A stretch of 64,000 bases of DNA from assembly GCA_024402665.1 (NCBI GenBank), contig JAKSTI010000006.1, positions 31,381-95,380 of the forward strand, in the 5' to 3' direction. The stretch is from Treponema sp. Its GTDB lineage: Bacteria; Spirochaetota; Spirochaetia; Treponematales; Treponemataceae. Positions 44,660 through 54,396 of the stretch are shown here, one piece after another (position 1 is the stretch's first letter; the number at the start of each line of letters is the position of its first letter). The position numbers were made by a program, and so were the translations under genes. The notes under the pieces were generated by a model. It was not told the origin of the DNA. It worked only from the letters and a program-made list of their open reading frames with translations, and did not search any database.

Positions 44660-45002
44660 CATTATTCTCCAAAATACCATCCCAGATATTTTTTTCATTA
44701 TGAAAGCCATTTTCATCAGCAGGTCTTAAATTAGAAAACACTTCCTGAATTTCAGAATCAAAATTATCATTTTTATAAAATTGTTCGTTGCGCTTTCTAA
44801 AAGCGGCGGCCCGTTCTACAATACTTTTCCCTTTCATACAGTTTTTCAGCTGCAATAACAAATCATCATATTCACTTGCAGAAATTATTACAGCAACTTC
44901 CTTATTGTGGCGGGAAAGTCTAACCGGACCTTCAGTTTCGGCCTTGTGAATATAAAAAGGAAGTTTATTCTTTGCTTCAAAAATTGGAATCACATCAGAC
45001 AT
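44652..45002 (-). CDS. Phd/YefM-type antitoxin of the PIN toxin
   Basis: 116-residue antitoxin. The N-terminal half is a Phd/YefM DNA-binding fold: MSDVIPIFEAKNKLPFYIHKAETEGPVRLSRHNKEVAVIISASEYDDL. The acidic/aromatic C-terminal tail (FDSEIQEVFSNLRPADENG...) probably wraps the toxin. A GAGGTGG site precedes the ATG. Its promoter carries three direct repeats spaced 21-22 bases, so autorepression by the complex is likely. Confidence 0.85.
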   Translation of the reverse strand: MSDVIPIFEAKNKLPFYIHKAETEGPVRLSRHNKEVAVIISASEYDDLLLQLKNCMKGKSIVERAAAFRKRNEQFYKNDNFDSEIQEVFSNLRPADENGFHNEKNIWDGILENNDE

Positions 45003-45020
45003 AAATTTCTACCACCTCAC

Positions 45021-45074
45021 TTACAGCTATAATATACTAACAGATAGCTATATTGTCAAATTTAGATGGCTATA
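45021..45074 (-). promoter_or_regulatory. Toxin-antitoxin promoter with three operator repeats
   Basis: Minus strand: -35 TTGACA (45054-45059), 17 bases, -10 TATATT (45031-45036). Three copies of a TATAGCYATCT-like site lie at 45064-45074, 45042-45052 and (diverged) 45021-45031, two helical turns apart. The centre ATAGCTAT is self-complementary. Confidence 0.75.
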
Positions 45075-45144
45075 TTTCGCTTTCTTGCGATTTTATTAAA
45101 ATCATTATAAAATTAATCTGACATATCAGGCAGGAGAAGTTTAT

Positions 45145-46797
45145 ATGAAAAAGTTTTTTATTTTTGTTTTATCTTTATTAATTAGTGTACATTTATTTGC
45201 GGATGATTTTTTCCCTTCATTTAAAAATAAAACTGACGCAGGAAACAATTTTTCTATCAGTTACTCTTCTGCAGGAAAATCTCCTTACCTGAAGGTTCTT
45301 TACAAAGGCCTTAGTGATAACACAGAGATTCTGGCAGCAAAGGCAGGCAACGGCAAAATGGAACTGATTGTCCGCTACAGGCAGCTTCATGAAACCATGG
45401 AACATCCGGCAAATTTTGCAGATTATTATTTAATTTCAATAGAAAAGAATGGTTCTGCTTCATCCAAAAAAATTGAAGGAAGTCCTGTTTTTAAGGATTT
45501 TTACTTTTTCCCAGCAACTGTAAACGACAACAAAGTAAACTTCCGGGATGGACCTAACACTAAAGCAAAAGTTGCCGGTCAGTATCAAAAGGATACAAAT
45601 GTTGACTTTATGGGTAAAGTCGATAATTTTATGAAGATTGGTAAGGATCCAGATTTCTGGTATTGTTTCAATTTTAATGGAACAGAAAAATGGATTTTTG
45701 GACGCTGGATTACATTCTCAAACTCATTTATTCTGAATAAAGAACTTTTTACAACGCCACAGATTTTTAAAACTGAAGAAGTAGTAAAAGTAACCAGCTC
45801 AGGAAAGATTAAAAATCTTCCTTTTGAAAATACAACAGAAAGTGTAAATCGTATTTCTTCGTATAAATCTGGTAATTCAGAATTACAGATTATTTTTGAC
45901 AGCGATGAATATGATTATTCTGCTAAAATCATCAAAAATAACAAGATAATTTCTTCAATCGAAAAAATTCAAAAACCTGTTTATTCTCCAAATACAAAAT
46001 GTCTTTACTACATTAAAGGTGGATATTCACCAACTTTGCATGCAGTAAACATTGAAACTGGAGAAGCTGTTTCATTAGTTGATAAAACAGAAAAGTATCC
46101 TCAGTCCGAAGTTTATTTAGAATATGAATGTGACTATGTTCTTTTGCTGAAGGAAAATAAACTATGCTACTTCAGAACAGTTTACGGTTATGACGATGAA
46201 GCTGGCCATCCTGCTTTAGATATTATTGATTTAACCACCTTAAAGCATACCCTGATTGACTTTAGATGTTTAAGAGACCAGTATAGTTATGATTATCCTT
46301 TAACAACTTTCTGTATGGCAGATGAAAATACTGTGTTTACAGGACTGTATAACTATTATGAAGACAAAACAATGATTATTGTAGCATACGACATTTCCAA
46401 TGTAGAACCTGTTTGGATCGGCAGCCTTGAATATAAAGGAGGCTATAAAGATTATTATATGTTATACAATTTAGGAAACAAAGTAATATTAGATAACAAT
46501 TATTTTGGAACTTTTGATAACAGTTTTATCCTTACTTTAGAGAACAATAAATTTACGGCAGTTCCATTCAAAGGTGGTCAAGTTTCAAATACTTTCTCTT
46601 ATGACAACGTAGAGTATCTGGCTACTGTATATGCCGAAAAAGAGTATGCCTCTTCTTACACAATTACAATTTACGAACTTGCAACAGGAGTGGAAGTTGT
46701 AAAGAAGACATTTAAACCAAAAAATTATTTATGGGGAATCCGCTCTATTGGAGTTCAGAACGGAAAACTCCTTGTTGAAGATATTATCAGTAAATAA
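45145..46797 (+). CDS. Secreted protein with SH3b domain
   Basis: Exported protein of 550 residues. Signal peptide MKKFFIFVLSLLISVHLFA is cleaved before DDFF. Residues ~120-190 form a bacterial SH3 domain (DNKVNFRDGPNTKAKVAGQY ... WYCFNFNGTEKWIFGRWI), which often binds peptidoglycan. The remaining ~350 residues are beta-rich with repeated strand pairs (SPTLHAVNIETGEAVSL, NKVILDNNYFGTFD, ASSYTITIYELATG) resembling propeller blades. No enzyme motif. GGAG ribosome-binding site; single gene facing away from the toxin-antitoxin pair. Function unknown; periplasmic or cell-wall-associated. Confidence 0.75.
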   Translation: MKKFFIFVLSLLISVHLFADDFFPSFKNKTDAGNNFSISYSSAGKSPYLKVLYKGLSDNTEILAAKAGNGKMELIVRYRQLHETMEHPANFADYYLISIEKNGSASSKKIEGSPVFKDFYFFPATVNDNKVNFRDGPNTKAKVAGQYQKDTNVDFMGKVDNFMKIGKDPDFWYCFNFNGTEKWIFGRWITFSNSFILNKELFTTPQIFKTEEVVKVTSSGKIKNLPFENTTESVNRISSYKSGNSELQIIFDSDEYDYSAKIIKNNKIISSIEKIQKPVYSPNTKCLYYIKGGYSPTLHAVNIETGEAVSLVDKTEKYPQSEVYLEYECDYVLLLKENKLCYFRTVYGYDDEAGHPALDIIDLTTLKHTLIDFRCLRDQYSYDYPLTTFCMADENTVFTGLYNYYEDKTMIIVAYDISNVEPVWIGSLEYKGGYKDYYMLYNLGNKVILDNNYFGTFDNSFILTLENNKFTAVPFKGGQVSNTFSYDNVEYLATVYAEKEYASSYTITIYELATGVEVVKKTFKPKNYLWGIRSIGVQNGKLLVEDIISK

Positions 46798-46866
46798 ACA
46801 ATTTTTCTGAAAAATCTTACGTCATAACTATTTACTCATCAAATTTAAAATCATAGGGGACATAGT

Positions 46867-47147
46867 TTGAAACTTAGCAATCAGTTGTGTTTTCCTTTAT
46901 ACGCTTGTTCTAAAGAAATTGTAAGACGTTATAAACCTTTTCTAGATAAAATTGACCTTACTTACACTCAATACATAACAAAGAAGATGAACGGGTTCTT
47001 ATTGTAACGTTAACTGAAGAAGGTCTGGAACTTAGAGAAAAGGCTCTTGAAGTACCTGCACAAATGAGCAGCTGCCTCCAGATTACTCCAGAGGAAGCAA
47101 AACAACTTTATACTACTTTGTACAAAATTCTTGGCTCACAAAATTAG
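46867..47147 (+). pseudogene. MarR/OhrR-family regulator with deleted DNA-binding core
   Basis: From the TTG at 46867 the translation LKLSNQLCFPLYACSKEIVRRYKPFLDKIDLTYTQYI matches the start of OhrR/MarR-like regulators. After CAATACATAA the frame shifts. The matching 3' part resumes in another frame as KEDERVLIVTLTEEGLELREKA ... ITPEEAKQLYTTLYKIL and ends at the TAG 47145-47147. The ~45 residues that would form the winged helix are missing. A Cys in CFPLYAC, the redox-sensing Cys of OhrR, is retained. A relic with no DNA-binding function. Confidence 0.8.
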
Positions 47148-47157
47148 ATATTTTCTT

Positions 47158-49233
47158 TTACACTGTGAATGTACCAATCTGACCGCTGATGCGTTTAATT
47201 GAGTCATCCACATTGTTGGAAATATCTTTGAGCATTTCTCCACCATTTTTAATATTGTTAAGGTCTCTTTCCATTTCAAGAACAGATTCTTTTGATTTAT
47301 CTGTGGCAGATGAAAGATTTTCAACAATAGTTGTGATGTTTCTTGTATGCTCTGACATTGATTCAGAAGCCCGGCGAACTTCGGCAGATGAACTTTCCAT
47401 TTTTGAAAGGTAATCGCTGACAGTTCCGGAAGAAGACTGCTGAACATTCATTGCTTCATTAATATTACGAACTACAACATCTGTAGTATTAATTCGTTCA
47501 AGAACATTTCCAAAGGCAAGCATAGATTCTTCACTGGATTCTACAACCGACTGGATAGATTCACGAATGCGGGAAAGCTGCAAACCAATCTTTTTAGATT
47601 CTTCTGTTGATGTTTCTGAAAGCTTACGAATTTCATCAGCAACAACAGAGAAACCTTTACCTGCTTCACCGGCGTGTGCGGCTTCAATTGCGGCATTCAT
47701 AGCAAGAAGATTTGTCTGTTCGGCAATAGCAGCGATTGAGGCATTGGCTTCTGAAAGCATAACAGAATCATTTTCAATAATCTTAATTTTTTCGTTTACT
47801 TCAGTCTGAGTATCACTACCCTTCTTTGTAATATTAATAAGTTCATCAAAAGATGAAGCCATCTCTTCAACAGAATTATTAACAGAAAGAATGTTCTGAA
47901 GCATCTGATCAATTGTGATTGAAGATTCTTTTACAGCATCATTCTGAACCTGAATAAGTGATGAAAGGGAATTCATATTAGTATTAATTGATGTGATTGA
48001 TGTAACTGTATCATTAACGCTTTCAACCTGAGAAGAAATCTGGTTCTGGAAAAGAGCAATATCATCAGAAATACGATTTACGTTCTCCAATGTATTTGTT
48101 GTAATTTCGTTGAGAGTAACACCTGCTTCATTTAATACAGATTCAGAAGTTTTCATGTCTCCTACAATTTCACGGAGTTTTTCAATAAAGCCGTTGAATC
48201 CTTCTGCCATCTGCCCAATTTCATCATTAGACTTAACAGGGATTGTTTTATTTAAATCAGCATTACCTTCTGCAATTGCTTTTCCGTATTCTTCAATATT
48301 TTTAAGAACATGTTTAATTCGTTTAATGATGCTCCAGATAAACATCTGGAAAATTACAAGAATAATTGCAACAATAAGAACAAGTCCGATTGCTACAAAG
48401 TTTGAAGCAGAATTGTCAAAACCACTTTTAGGGAATCCAAGAAGAATATTCCATCCGATTTCAGGAATTGGAGCAACTACATATTCACCGTCTTTTGTTG
48501 AATAATAAGTATTTTCAACTGGATTTTTTCCGGCAAAATTAATCTGTGGGAACAAAGTTGAAACGTCAATTTTTTCTTCTATGTGTTTTTGATTTTTTGA
48601 ACCAGTTACTTCAAGGGCATCATTAAAGAAGAAAAGTTCCTGAACATCACCGGCATTTTTGTAAATTGTATTAACAAAATCAGAAAGAGGAATACCTGTT
48701 CCTGCAATTCCAATTACTTTTCCGCTTTTATTATGAACAACTGCGTTTACCCACATAAAAGTTTTTCCTAAATCCGGGTTGTAGTTGATATTAAAATTGT
48801 AAACTGGAGTTTCTTTAATTGTCATGTTGTACCAGTACTGAGCAGGATCATCTGGATCCAGTGTATAGGCATAGGCACAATCAGAATAAAATTCCTTGTC
48901 GATTGTATTAATCCAGAAAATTGATTTACCAAGAAAAGAATTCTGATAGCTGGCAAATTCTTTCATGGCAGAAGATTTTAATTCTTCGTTGCCTGGATTT
49001 TCCATATAGTCAATAATAGTTGGGGAAGATACAAGCTGCATGGCAAGTTTAATTTCACCATTCAAGCTGCCCTGAAAATCAAGTTTCTGTTTGATGGAAT
49101 TTGTATCAAGAAAAGTTCTAGATGCTTCCTTGAAATTTCTTCCTGCAAGAATATTAATAGTAACATTTGTGAACAAAAGTGTTACCACAACACTGATAAC
49201 TGAAAATAATATTGTTTTTCCTCGTAATTTCAT
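47158..49233 (-). CDS. Methyl-accepting chemotaxis protein (dCache)
   Basis: Chemoreceptor of 691 residues. An N-terminal helix ([23 protein letters not shown]) is followed by a large periplasmic dCache-like sensor domain (~35-275; [40 protein letters not shown]). Then come a second helix ([25 protein letters not shown]), a HAMP region and a long signalling coiled coil with the conserved hairpin tip [36 protein letters not shown]. Ligands of dCache domains include amino acids and carboxylates; none can be named here. No pentapeptide tether. A TTGCGT-17-TATTAT promoter ends eight bases before the ATG, without a Shine-Dalgarno. Confidence 0.92.
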   Translation of the reverse strand: MKLRGKTILFSVISVVVTLLFTNVTINILAGRNFKEASRTFLDTNSIKQKLDFQGSLNGEIKLAMQLVSSPTIIDYMENPGNEELKSSAMKEFASYQNSFLGKSIFWINTIDKEFYSDCAYAYTLDPDDPAQYWYNMTIKETPVYNFNINYNPDLGKTFMWVNAVVHNKSGKVIGIAGTGIPLSDFVNTIYKNAGDVQELFFFNDALEVTGSKNQKHIEEKIDVSTLFPQINFAGKNPVENTYYSTKDGEYVVAPIPEIGWNILLGFPKSGFDNSASNFVAIGLVLIVAIILVIFQMFIWSIIKRIKHVLKNIEEYGKAIAEGNADLNKTIPVKSNDEIGQMAEGFNGFIEKLREIVGDMKTSESVLNEAGVTLNEITTNTLENVNRISDDIALFQNQISSQVESVNDTVTSITSINTNMNSLSSLIQVQNDAVKESSITIDQMLQNILSVNNSVEEMASSFDELINITKKGSDTQTEVNEKIKIIENDSVMLSEANASIAAIAEQTNLLAMNAAIEAAHAGEAGKGFSVVADEIRKLSETSTEESKKIGLQLSRIRESIQSVVESSEESMLAFGNVLERINTTDVVVRNINEAMNVQQSSSGTVSDYLSKMESSSAEVRRASESMSEHTRNITTIVENLSSATDKSKESVLEMERDLNNIKNGGEMLKDISNNVDDSIKRISGQIGTFTV

Positions 49234-49248
49234 AACATATAATAATAT

Positions 49249-49422
49249 ATGGAAAAAAAGAAAAACGCAAATTTAATAAAATTCAGTATCATCAGAATTT
49301 TGAATACAATCAGTGAGACTGCTGCGGGAATTTACTCTATGGTATTTACAGTAGAAGTTATTGCGGTTGTAATCATTGGTGCAATTGGAAGCGGAATCAG
49401 ATTCGGAAGAATCAAATTCTAA
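49249..49422 (+). CDS. Possible small membrane protein, 57 residues
   Basis: An open frame from ATG 49249 to TAA 49422, divergent from and 15 bases away from the chemoreceptor start. It encodes a basic N-terminus (MEKKKN), a central hydrophobic segment ([16 protein letters not shown]) and a basic end (RFGRIKF), as expected for a single-pass membrane peptide. There is no ribosome-binding site and hardly any room for a promoter, so it may be spurious. Confidence 0.35.
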   Translation: MEKKKNANLIKFSIIRILNTISETAAGIYSMVFTVEVIAVVIIGAIGSGIRFGRIKF

Positions 49423-49436
49423 GACTAATCTATAAT

Positions 49437-50234
49437 TTATATGAGTTTGAGTTTTTTAAAAGCGTTGTAGATGCCGTCTTCTGTTATGGAAGTTGTGATT
49501 AAATCTGCATATTTATGAAGTTGTGGATCTGCACCGCCCATCAGGATTCCTGTGTGTGCATATTCAAGCATTGGAATATCATTTGTGCTGTCACCAACTG
49601 CAATTGTATCTTCATGAGCGATTTGCAGATACTGTTCCAGGAACTGCATTCCGGTTGCTTTTGAAAAGTTTTTTGGCACCAGTTCGTAAAAGCCGCCACG
49701 GTCAATAAAAGTCAGAGTATCTTTGAAATTTGTGTAAAAGCGGTCAAAATCTGATTTCTGATTTTTTGCCATAATAAATTTATCAAACACTATATTGTCA
49801 TAGTCTTTTTCTGAAATGCAGTGAACTTTTCCAGGAATTTTTGAATCAAGATCCAGGGCTTCGTTTATGATAAATGTTGTGTATGGTTTTTCTGAATAAT
49901 AAAGATCTGTTTCCCCTTCCAGCATCCATTCAAGATTGCATTGGTCAAGTTCCTGTACAATTTTGAGACACAGTTGTTTTTCCAGATGATTTGCAAGAAG
50001 AACTTTTTTTCCAAGACTAACATAAGTTCCGCAACCGCAGACATAACCGTCTACTTTTATACTTTTGATTACATCATCCAAAGCTGCTAAAGGCCGCCCC
50101 GTATTGATTATGCAGACATGGCCATTTTTCTGAAGCAATTCAAGAGCCCGTGTTGTAGATTCTGGCACAAGATGATCTTTAGTTTCTGTTAAGAGAGTTC
50201 CGTCAATATCAAAAAAGATAAGTTTTTTATTCAT
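49437..50234 (-). CDS. Cof-type HAD hydrolase
   Basis: HAD-superfamily phosphatase of the Cof/YbiV subfamily (type IIB cap), 265 residues. Motif I FFDIDGTLL (nucleophile Asp9), motif II INTGRP, Lys in SKATG and motif IV GDSTNDIPML are all present. Members dephosphorylate sugar phosphates, FMN or pyridoxal phosphate; the substrate is unknown. Four bases from nudC upstream and in line with beta-galactosidase, so the three may be an operon. Confidence 0.88.
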   Translation of the reverse strand: MNKKLIFFDIDGTLLTETKDHLVPESTTRALELLQKNGHVCIINTGRPLAALDDVIKSIKVDGYVCGCGTYVSLGKKVLLANHLEKQLCLKIVQELDQCNLEWMLEGETDLYYSEKPYTTFIINEALDLDSKIPGKVHCISEKDYDNIVFDKFIMAKNQKSDFDRFYTNFKDTLTFIDRGGFYELVPKNFSKATGMQFLEQYLQIAHEDTIAVGDSTNDIPMLEYAHTGILMGGADPQLHKYADLITTSITEDGIYNAFKKLKLI

Positions 50235-50237
50235 CTT

Positions 50238-51098
50238 TCAGCACTTTTCCCCATTTTTAAAACGCATCATCATTTCATTTGTAAGGCTCACTTTTGTTGG
50301 CTGAAGGACAATATCTTCTCGTTTTACAAAAGCAGCTTCTTTCAGCTCATTTTCATCCATACGGATTGTAGTGTCTCCATCGACATCGCAATAAAAACCA
50401 GTAAGAATGTCATTTGCAAGGCCCCATGGCTGTGATTTATAGTAGCGGATATTCTTAACTTTAAGACCAGCTTCTTCCATTACTTCACGAGCAACAGTTT
50501 CTTCCAGAGTTTCACCAATTTCTGTAAAACCTGCAACAAGTGCATTATTGGCATAACCTTTACGATATTTAGTAAGAAGCAGTTTATCTCCATTTATAAC
50601 CCCAACAATTACTGCCGGCATGATTCTAGGATACATTGTATAACCACAGTTTTCATCGGTACAAACCATGGCACGTTCAGTTTTTGAATGAACAGTTTTA
50701 CATCCACAGCGGCCGCAGAATTTTGTATCGCGGTACCAGTCTGCAAGATGTTTTGCTGTCATCATAGCCATAACTTTGTACATAAAGTCCATTTCTGTGT
50801 CGCGGATCTGGCGGATATCTGTAAATTCAAACCCTGCAATTTGAACATCTGTTTTTTCATATAAATAATACGATTCTTTATTTCCAGTTTCATCACTTAT
50901 AGAAAAAAGATAAATCAGATTTTCAGTTCCTACACCATTTTCAGATGAGCTTTTTACAGTTGGAAAAGATACACTTCCCGCTTCAAGATGGGCCATAATC
51001 TGTCCATTAGAAAAAATCATTACTTTATCATTTTCAGAAGGCAAAACATCCTTTGCAAATTGATTATTTAATTTATAAGGTAAAATATCCTGAATCAT
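50238..51098 (-). CDS. nudC: NAD(+)/NADH pyrophosphatase (Nudix, NudC)
   Basis: Hydrolyses NAD(H) to NMN(H) and AMP and can remove NAD caps from RNA. 286 residues: an N-terminal domain, a zinc ribbon (FCGRCGCKT ... CTDENCGYTMYPR with four Cys), the Nudix box GFTEIGETLEETVAREVMEEAGL, and SQPWGLANDIL, matching the SQPWPFPxS signature that defines NudC. GGAG ribosome-binding site. It starts two bases after the GH2 stop codon, so it is probably cotranscribed with beta-galactosidase. Confidence 0.92.
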   Translation of the reverse strand: MIQDILPYKLNNQFAKDVLPSENDKVMIFSNGQIMAHLEAGSVSFPTVKSSSENGVGTENLIYLFSISDETGNKESYYLYEKTDVQIAGFEFTDIRQIRDTEMDFMYKVMAMMTAKHLADWYRDTKFCGRCGCKTVHSKTERAMVCTDENCGYTMYPRIMPAVIVGVINGDKLLLTKYRKGYANNALVAGFTEIGETLEETVAREVMEEAGLKVKNIRYYKSQPWGLANDILTGFYCDVDGDTTIRMDENELKEAAFVKREDIVLQPTKVSLTNEMMMRFKNGEKC

Positions 51099-51100
51099 TT

Positions 51101-53557
51101 TTACTCCGATTTCAAAAATATTTTTTCACACATTTTATCTGCTGTGACAGTGAGTGTAATTTCTCCAGTCTGATATCTTGAACGCAAAATTGCAAGTGCA
51201 TGACCGCGGAATGTTTTTGTTGTGTCGTCGGTGTAGTTTTCATCGGTGATTGGGTTTCCGCTTCCAAAACCAGAAAGTGTTGCAGGTCCTTCCACAGTTG
51301 CTTTCAGATGGATTTCTGCGTCTGGAACAAGAGCGCCGTTTTCATCACAAATTTCAATATTCACAAAAATAAGGTCGTGCCCGTCGGCAGACATTTGTGT
51401 TTTTTCCGGAGTAAGTTTTAGTTTGCAAGGCTTTCCAACAGTTGCAATTTCATCACGGCTAACTTCTTTTCCGTCTATATAGCTGATGGCAGTAACTTTG
51501 CCAGGTTCATAAACTGTTTCAAAAGTTGCAGTATTTGGCCAAGGGCGTTCTGTGGAAATCTTCTTTTTACCAAGTGATTTTCCATTTACAAGAACTTCTA
51601 CTTCATGGGCATTGGAATAGACTACAAGTTCAACAGGTTTTCCTTCAAAGCCGGTATAGCTCCAGTTTTTGTAAACATAAGGAAAGCTCCACATGCTGCC
51701 CATTTCGGCCTTTCCGTAGGTAGAAGGATGTTTTGAGAATAAGTGGCATTTTGTACTTCCCCACACTACGCTGCGGTAAGCACCCTGAGGAAGCATGCGG
51801 CCTGTAATGTCAAAGTCGGCATCCCATGCTGTACGCCAAGGGAAAGTTGTAGTTTGAGGCGGCATGATTTCCCAAGGCATTTTTTTAGCTAGCGGGTCAT
51901 CTTTTTCTACGTATATAGTTTTTCCAATTCCTGCTTCACCAAGATAGTCCCATGCGGTCCAGGTAAAATCGCCGATTACGTAAGGGAGGCGCTCAATCAT
52001 AGGCCAGCGGAAGCCGATTTCTTTAGGGAAGTTTTCGGAACCAAGAATAACTCTGTTTGGGAACATTTCGTGATCACCTTCGTACAAATCTTCCATATAA
52101 TTGTAGCCAACAATATCAAGGCCGTTTGTAAAAGGCTCGGTAACCATTTCCCATTTTGTAGAGTTTGGATCTTCCAAAGCATTCTGAGCCTGGTACTGAT
52201 TTTTGGCCAATAAATCATCAAGACCAGCCCACATTGAACAGATTCCGTTGCTTACAGGACGGCTGGCATCGAGACTTCTCACCTTTTCTGCAAGTTTTTT
52301 TGCTGTTGTATAGCCGTTGTTCAATCCGCCCCGCTCAGGAATTTCATTTCCAATAGACCATAAAATTACGCAAGGATGTGAACGGTCTCGTTTTACAAAG
52401 GCAGTTAAATCTTCTTCCCAATCAGTTTCAAAATAAAGGCTGTAATCGCTGGCACGTTTTGCAGTTCCCCAGGCATCAAAAGCTTCATCAAAAACATACA
52501 TACCAAGTCGGTCGCAGGCTTCAATAAGTGCAGCAGACGGAGGATTGTGGGATGTACGGATGGCATTGAATCCTTCTTCCTTAAGTTTACGGATTTTTCT
52601 GGCTTCTGCTTCGTACAAAGTAACTGCACCCAAAAGTCCGTTATCGTGATGGAGACAACCACCCTTCAGCTTTACAGTTTTCCCATTGATGCGAAGACCT
52701 CGGACAGCATCGGCAGTAATTGTGCGGATGCCAAAAAGAACAGTTGCTTCATCAACAGATGTTTTTTTATCTTTTACCAAATGAGTGCGGTAAACTCCAA
52801 GATTTTTTGCACTTGCTTTTACTGTATACAAGGAAGGATTATCCACATCCCACAAAACAGGATTTTCAAGGGCAAAGTCAATTCTGGCAGTTTCAGATTT
52901 TCTGCTGTTTACCTGAATAACCTGCTTTACAGTCTTTTTCACTTCCCCGCTCTTTTCTTCCAACATTTCAACAGTAACTTCTACAAGGCGATTTTCAGAA
53001 GTGGCATTCTCAACTTCCACCTGGGCTGTGATAAATGCGTAGCCGTCAGAAACTTCTTTTGTGTGAACGTAAATCCCGTTATTGGCAATGTGAACTTTTG
53101 GTCCGTGAACAAGTTTTACTCCGCGATAAAGTCCTGAACCTGTGTACCATCTGGAAGTCTGATTTGCACTTGTGTTCAAATTTATGGTGATTCGGTTTTC
53201 TTCACCAAAAGTAACATAATCAGTTAAATCAACGTAAAAAGGAGCATAACCATAATGCTGTAAACAAACACGGCTTCCGTTTATATCAACAGACGCATTC
53301 AACATGGCACCGTCAATATAAAGGCCTACACAGTCATCTTTCCAGTCAATGGGGATTTCCACAAACTTTGTGTAGTTAGTAAGGTCTCCTGCAAAATACC
53401 CCATATCAAAGGCAGCAGGAGCATCAGGTCGCACTTCAGTACAAATCATTCCGTCATGAGGAAGATTTACAACAGTCCCGGGGTTTTCAAGACCGCCAAT
53501 TGAGTCCAAAAGCCCGCGTCTAAAAGTCCATTCTTTATCAAGATTTACGTAATTCAT
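51101..53557 (-). CDS. Family 2 glycoside hydrolase, probable beta-galactosidase
   Basis: GH2 enzyme of 818 residues without signal peptide, so it acts on imported sugars. It has an N-terminal jelly roll (residues ~1-160) and an Ig-like domain. The TIM barrel follows (GGCLHHDNG, FNAIRTSHNPPS, YVFDEAFDAW), with acid/base E405 in LWSIGNEIPERG and nucleophile E508 in ILGSENFPKE. Last come FTWTAWDYLGEAG and C-terminal beta domains with DUF4982-like and Ig-like segments. Specificity could also be beta-glucuronide or other beta-galactosides; beta-galactosidase is the best guess. An extended TGCTATAAT promoter lies seven bases from the ATG, with no ribosome-binding site. Confidence 0.9.
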   Translation of the reverse strand: MNYVNLDKEWTFRRGLLDSIGGLENPGTVVNLPHDGMICTEVRPDAPAAFDMGYFAGDLTNYTKFVEIPIDWKDDCVGLYIDGAMLNASVDINGSRVCLQHYGYAPFYVDLTDYVTFGEENRITINLNTSANQTSRWYTGSGLYRGVKLVHGPKVHIANNGIYVHTKEVSDGYAFITAQVEVENATSENRLVEVTVEMLEEKSGEVKKTVKQVIQVNSRKSETARIDFALENPVLWDVDNPSLYTVKASAKNLGVYRTHLVKDKKTSVDEATVLFGIRTITADAVRGLRINGKTVKLKGGCLHHDNGLLGAVTLYEAEARKIRKLKEEGFNAIRTSHNPPSAALIEACDRLGMYVFDEAFDAWGTAKRASDYSLYFETDWEEDLTAFVKRDRSHPCVILWSIGNEIPERGGLNNGYTTAKKLAEKVRSLDASRPVSNGICSMWAGLDDLLAKNQYQAQNALEDPNSTKWEMVTEPFTNGLDIVGYNYMEDLYEGDHEMFPNRVILGSENFPKEIGFRWPMIERLPYVIGDFTWTAWDYLGEAGIGKTIYVEKDDPLAKKMPWEIMPPQTTTFPWRTAWDADFDITGRMLPQGAYRSVVWGSTKCHLFSKHPSTYGKAEMGSMWSFPYVYKNWSYTGFEGKPVELVVYSNAHEVEVLVNGKSLGKKKISTERPWPNTATFETVYEPGKVTAISYIDGKEVSRDEIATVGKPCKLKLTPEKTQMSADGHDLIFVNIEICDENGALVPDAEIHLKATVEGPATLSGFGSGNPITDENYTDDTTKTFRGHALAILRSRYQTGEITLTVTADKMCEKIFLKSE

Positions 53558-53717
53558 GCTTTTAATTATAGCATTTAATGAAGAAGAAATGAAAATTTGT
53601 TTTCTAAAGTTCTGGATTTACGTAGCGGTTTCGTTCGATTGTTAGTTTTCCATACTGAATTGCGTTTTTTGGACAGCGGTTTACCCCGCTTCACTTCAAT
53701 AGTCATATCTATCAAAG

Positions 53718-53850
53718 GTTTAAACTGAACGGCGTAAATAGCGCCGTCCAGTTTAACATGTGTTTTCTTGGAAAACACTAATTTGACGTGTTCGCTTGCG
53801 CGAACCAATTGAATATCCTCGGAAGTTGAAACTTCCTGCGGTATTCAATT
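53718..53850. repeat. Array of four consecutive hairpins
   Basis: Four near-perfect stems follow one another: TTAAACTG-a-ACGGCG/CGCCGT-c-CAGTTTAA (53720-53756), GTGTTTTC/GAAAACAC (53760-53778), GTTCGC/GCGAAC (53790-53805), and nested AATTGAATA/TATTCAATT with GGAAGTT/AACTTCC inside (53807-53850). The last overlaps the methyltransferase stop codon. A 77-codon open frame across the area is probably meaningless. REP-like repeats or a complex terminator are possible. Confidence 0.75.
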
Positions 53851-54396
53851 ATAAGGAACTCTTTTCTGATATAAATCCAGTACATAAGTGGAATTAATAT
53901 GGATTTTTCCGAATTTACGAACTGCAGTCTTTATTCCTTCATAAAGTTCCGGATCAGGTGACTTTAAATCATCCCACATTCGAAACATTGCAAGATATCC
54001 ATTTTCATTCAAAAGCTCAAAGCATTTTTTATAGGCAATTTCCTGATTAATCCATTGAATGGTTGCAGCAGAATAAATCAAGTCAAAATGTTCATTTCCA
54101 AAGTCGTGCTTTTCAAAATCGTCATTAATAATCCGGAAATTTTCTTTATCGCCAAATTTGGCTTTCATAAGCTCGGTCAGATTCTTTCCCAGTTCAATAG
54201 CAGTGTATTTACACCCAGAATTAATTGCAAACTCTGAAGCCTGCCCGCTTCCCGGCCCTATCTCCAGACATTTTTTTGAGGAATTCAACTGGCACTCTTT
54301 TAAAATAAAATCGAATAATTCAGGGGTATATTTTTCCCGCCATTTATCAAACTGCTGACTGATCGTGTCAAACACCAGACGTTTATCTTCTATCAT
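53845..54396 (-). CDS. Class I SAM-dependent methyltransferase
   Basis: 183-residue Rossmann-type methyltransferase. SAM-binding motif I is LEIGPGSGQASEFA near residue 42, then TAIELGK (motif II Glu) and DLIYSAATIQWI (motif IV/V). It is shorter than the ~250 residues of many relatives, yet its end (VLDLYQKRVPYN) resembles the natural C-terminal strand, so it may be complete. Substrate unknown. It overlaps the upstream kinase gene by 14 bases. Its stop codon is inside the hairpin array, so the 3' end may have been altered. Confidence 0.8.
   Translation of the reverse strand: MIEDKRLVFDTISQQFDKWREKYTPELFDFILKECQLNSSKKCLEIGPGSGQASEFAINSGCKYTAIELGKNLTELMKAKFGDKENFRIINDDFEKHDFGNEHFDLIYSAATIQWINQEIAYKKCFELLNENGYLAMFRMWDDLKSPDPELYEGIKTAVRKFGKIHINSTYVLDLYQKRVPYN

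Noticed and set aside
52547..53137. 196-codon open frame on the plus strand
   Set aside because: Antisense to conserved GH2 coding sequence; Cys/Phe-rich translation typical of a shadow frame.
53575..53808. 77-codon open frame on the minus strand
   Set aside because: It runs through the four-hairpin array, has no ribosome-binding site, and its composition (basic, repeat-derived) resembles no protein family.
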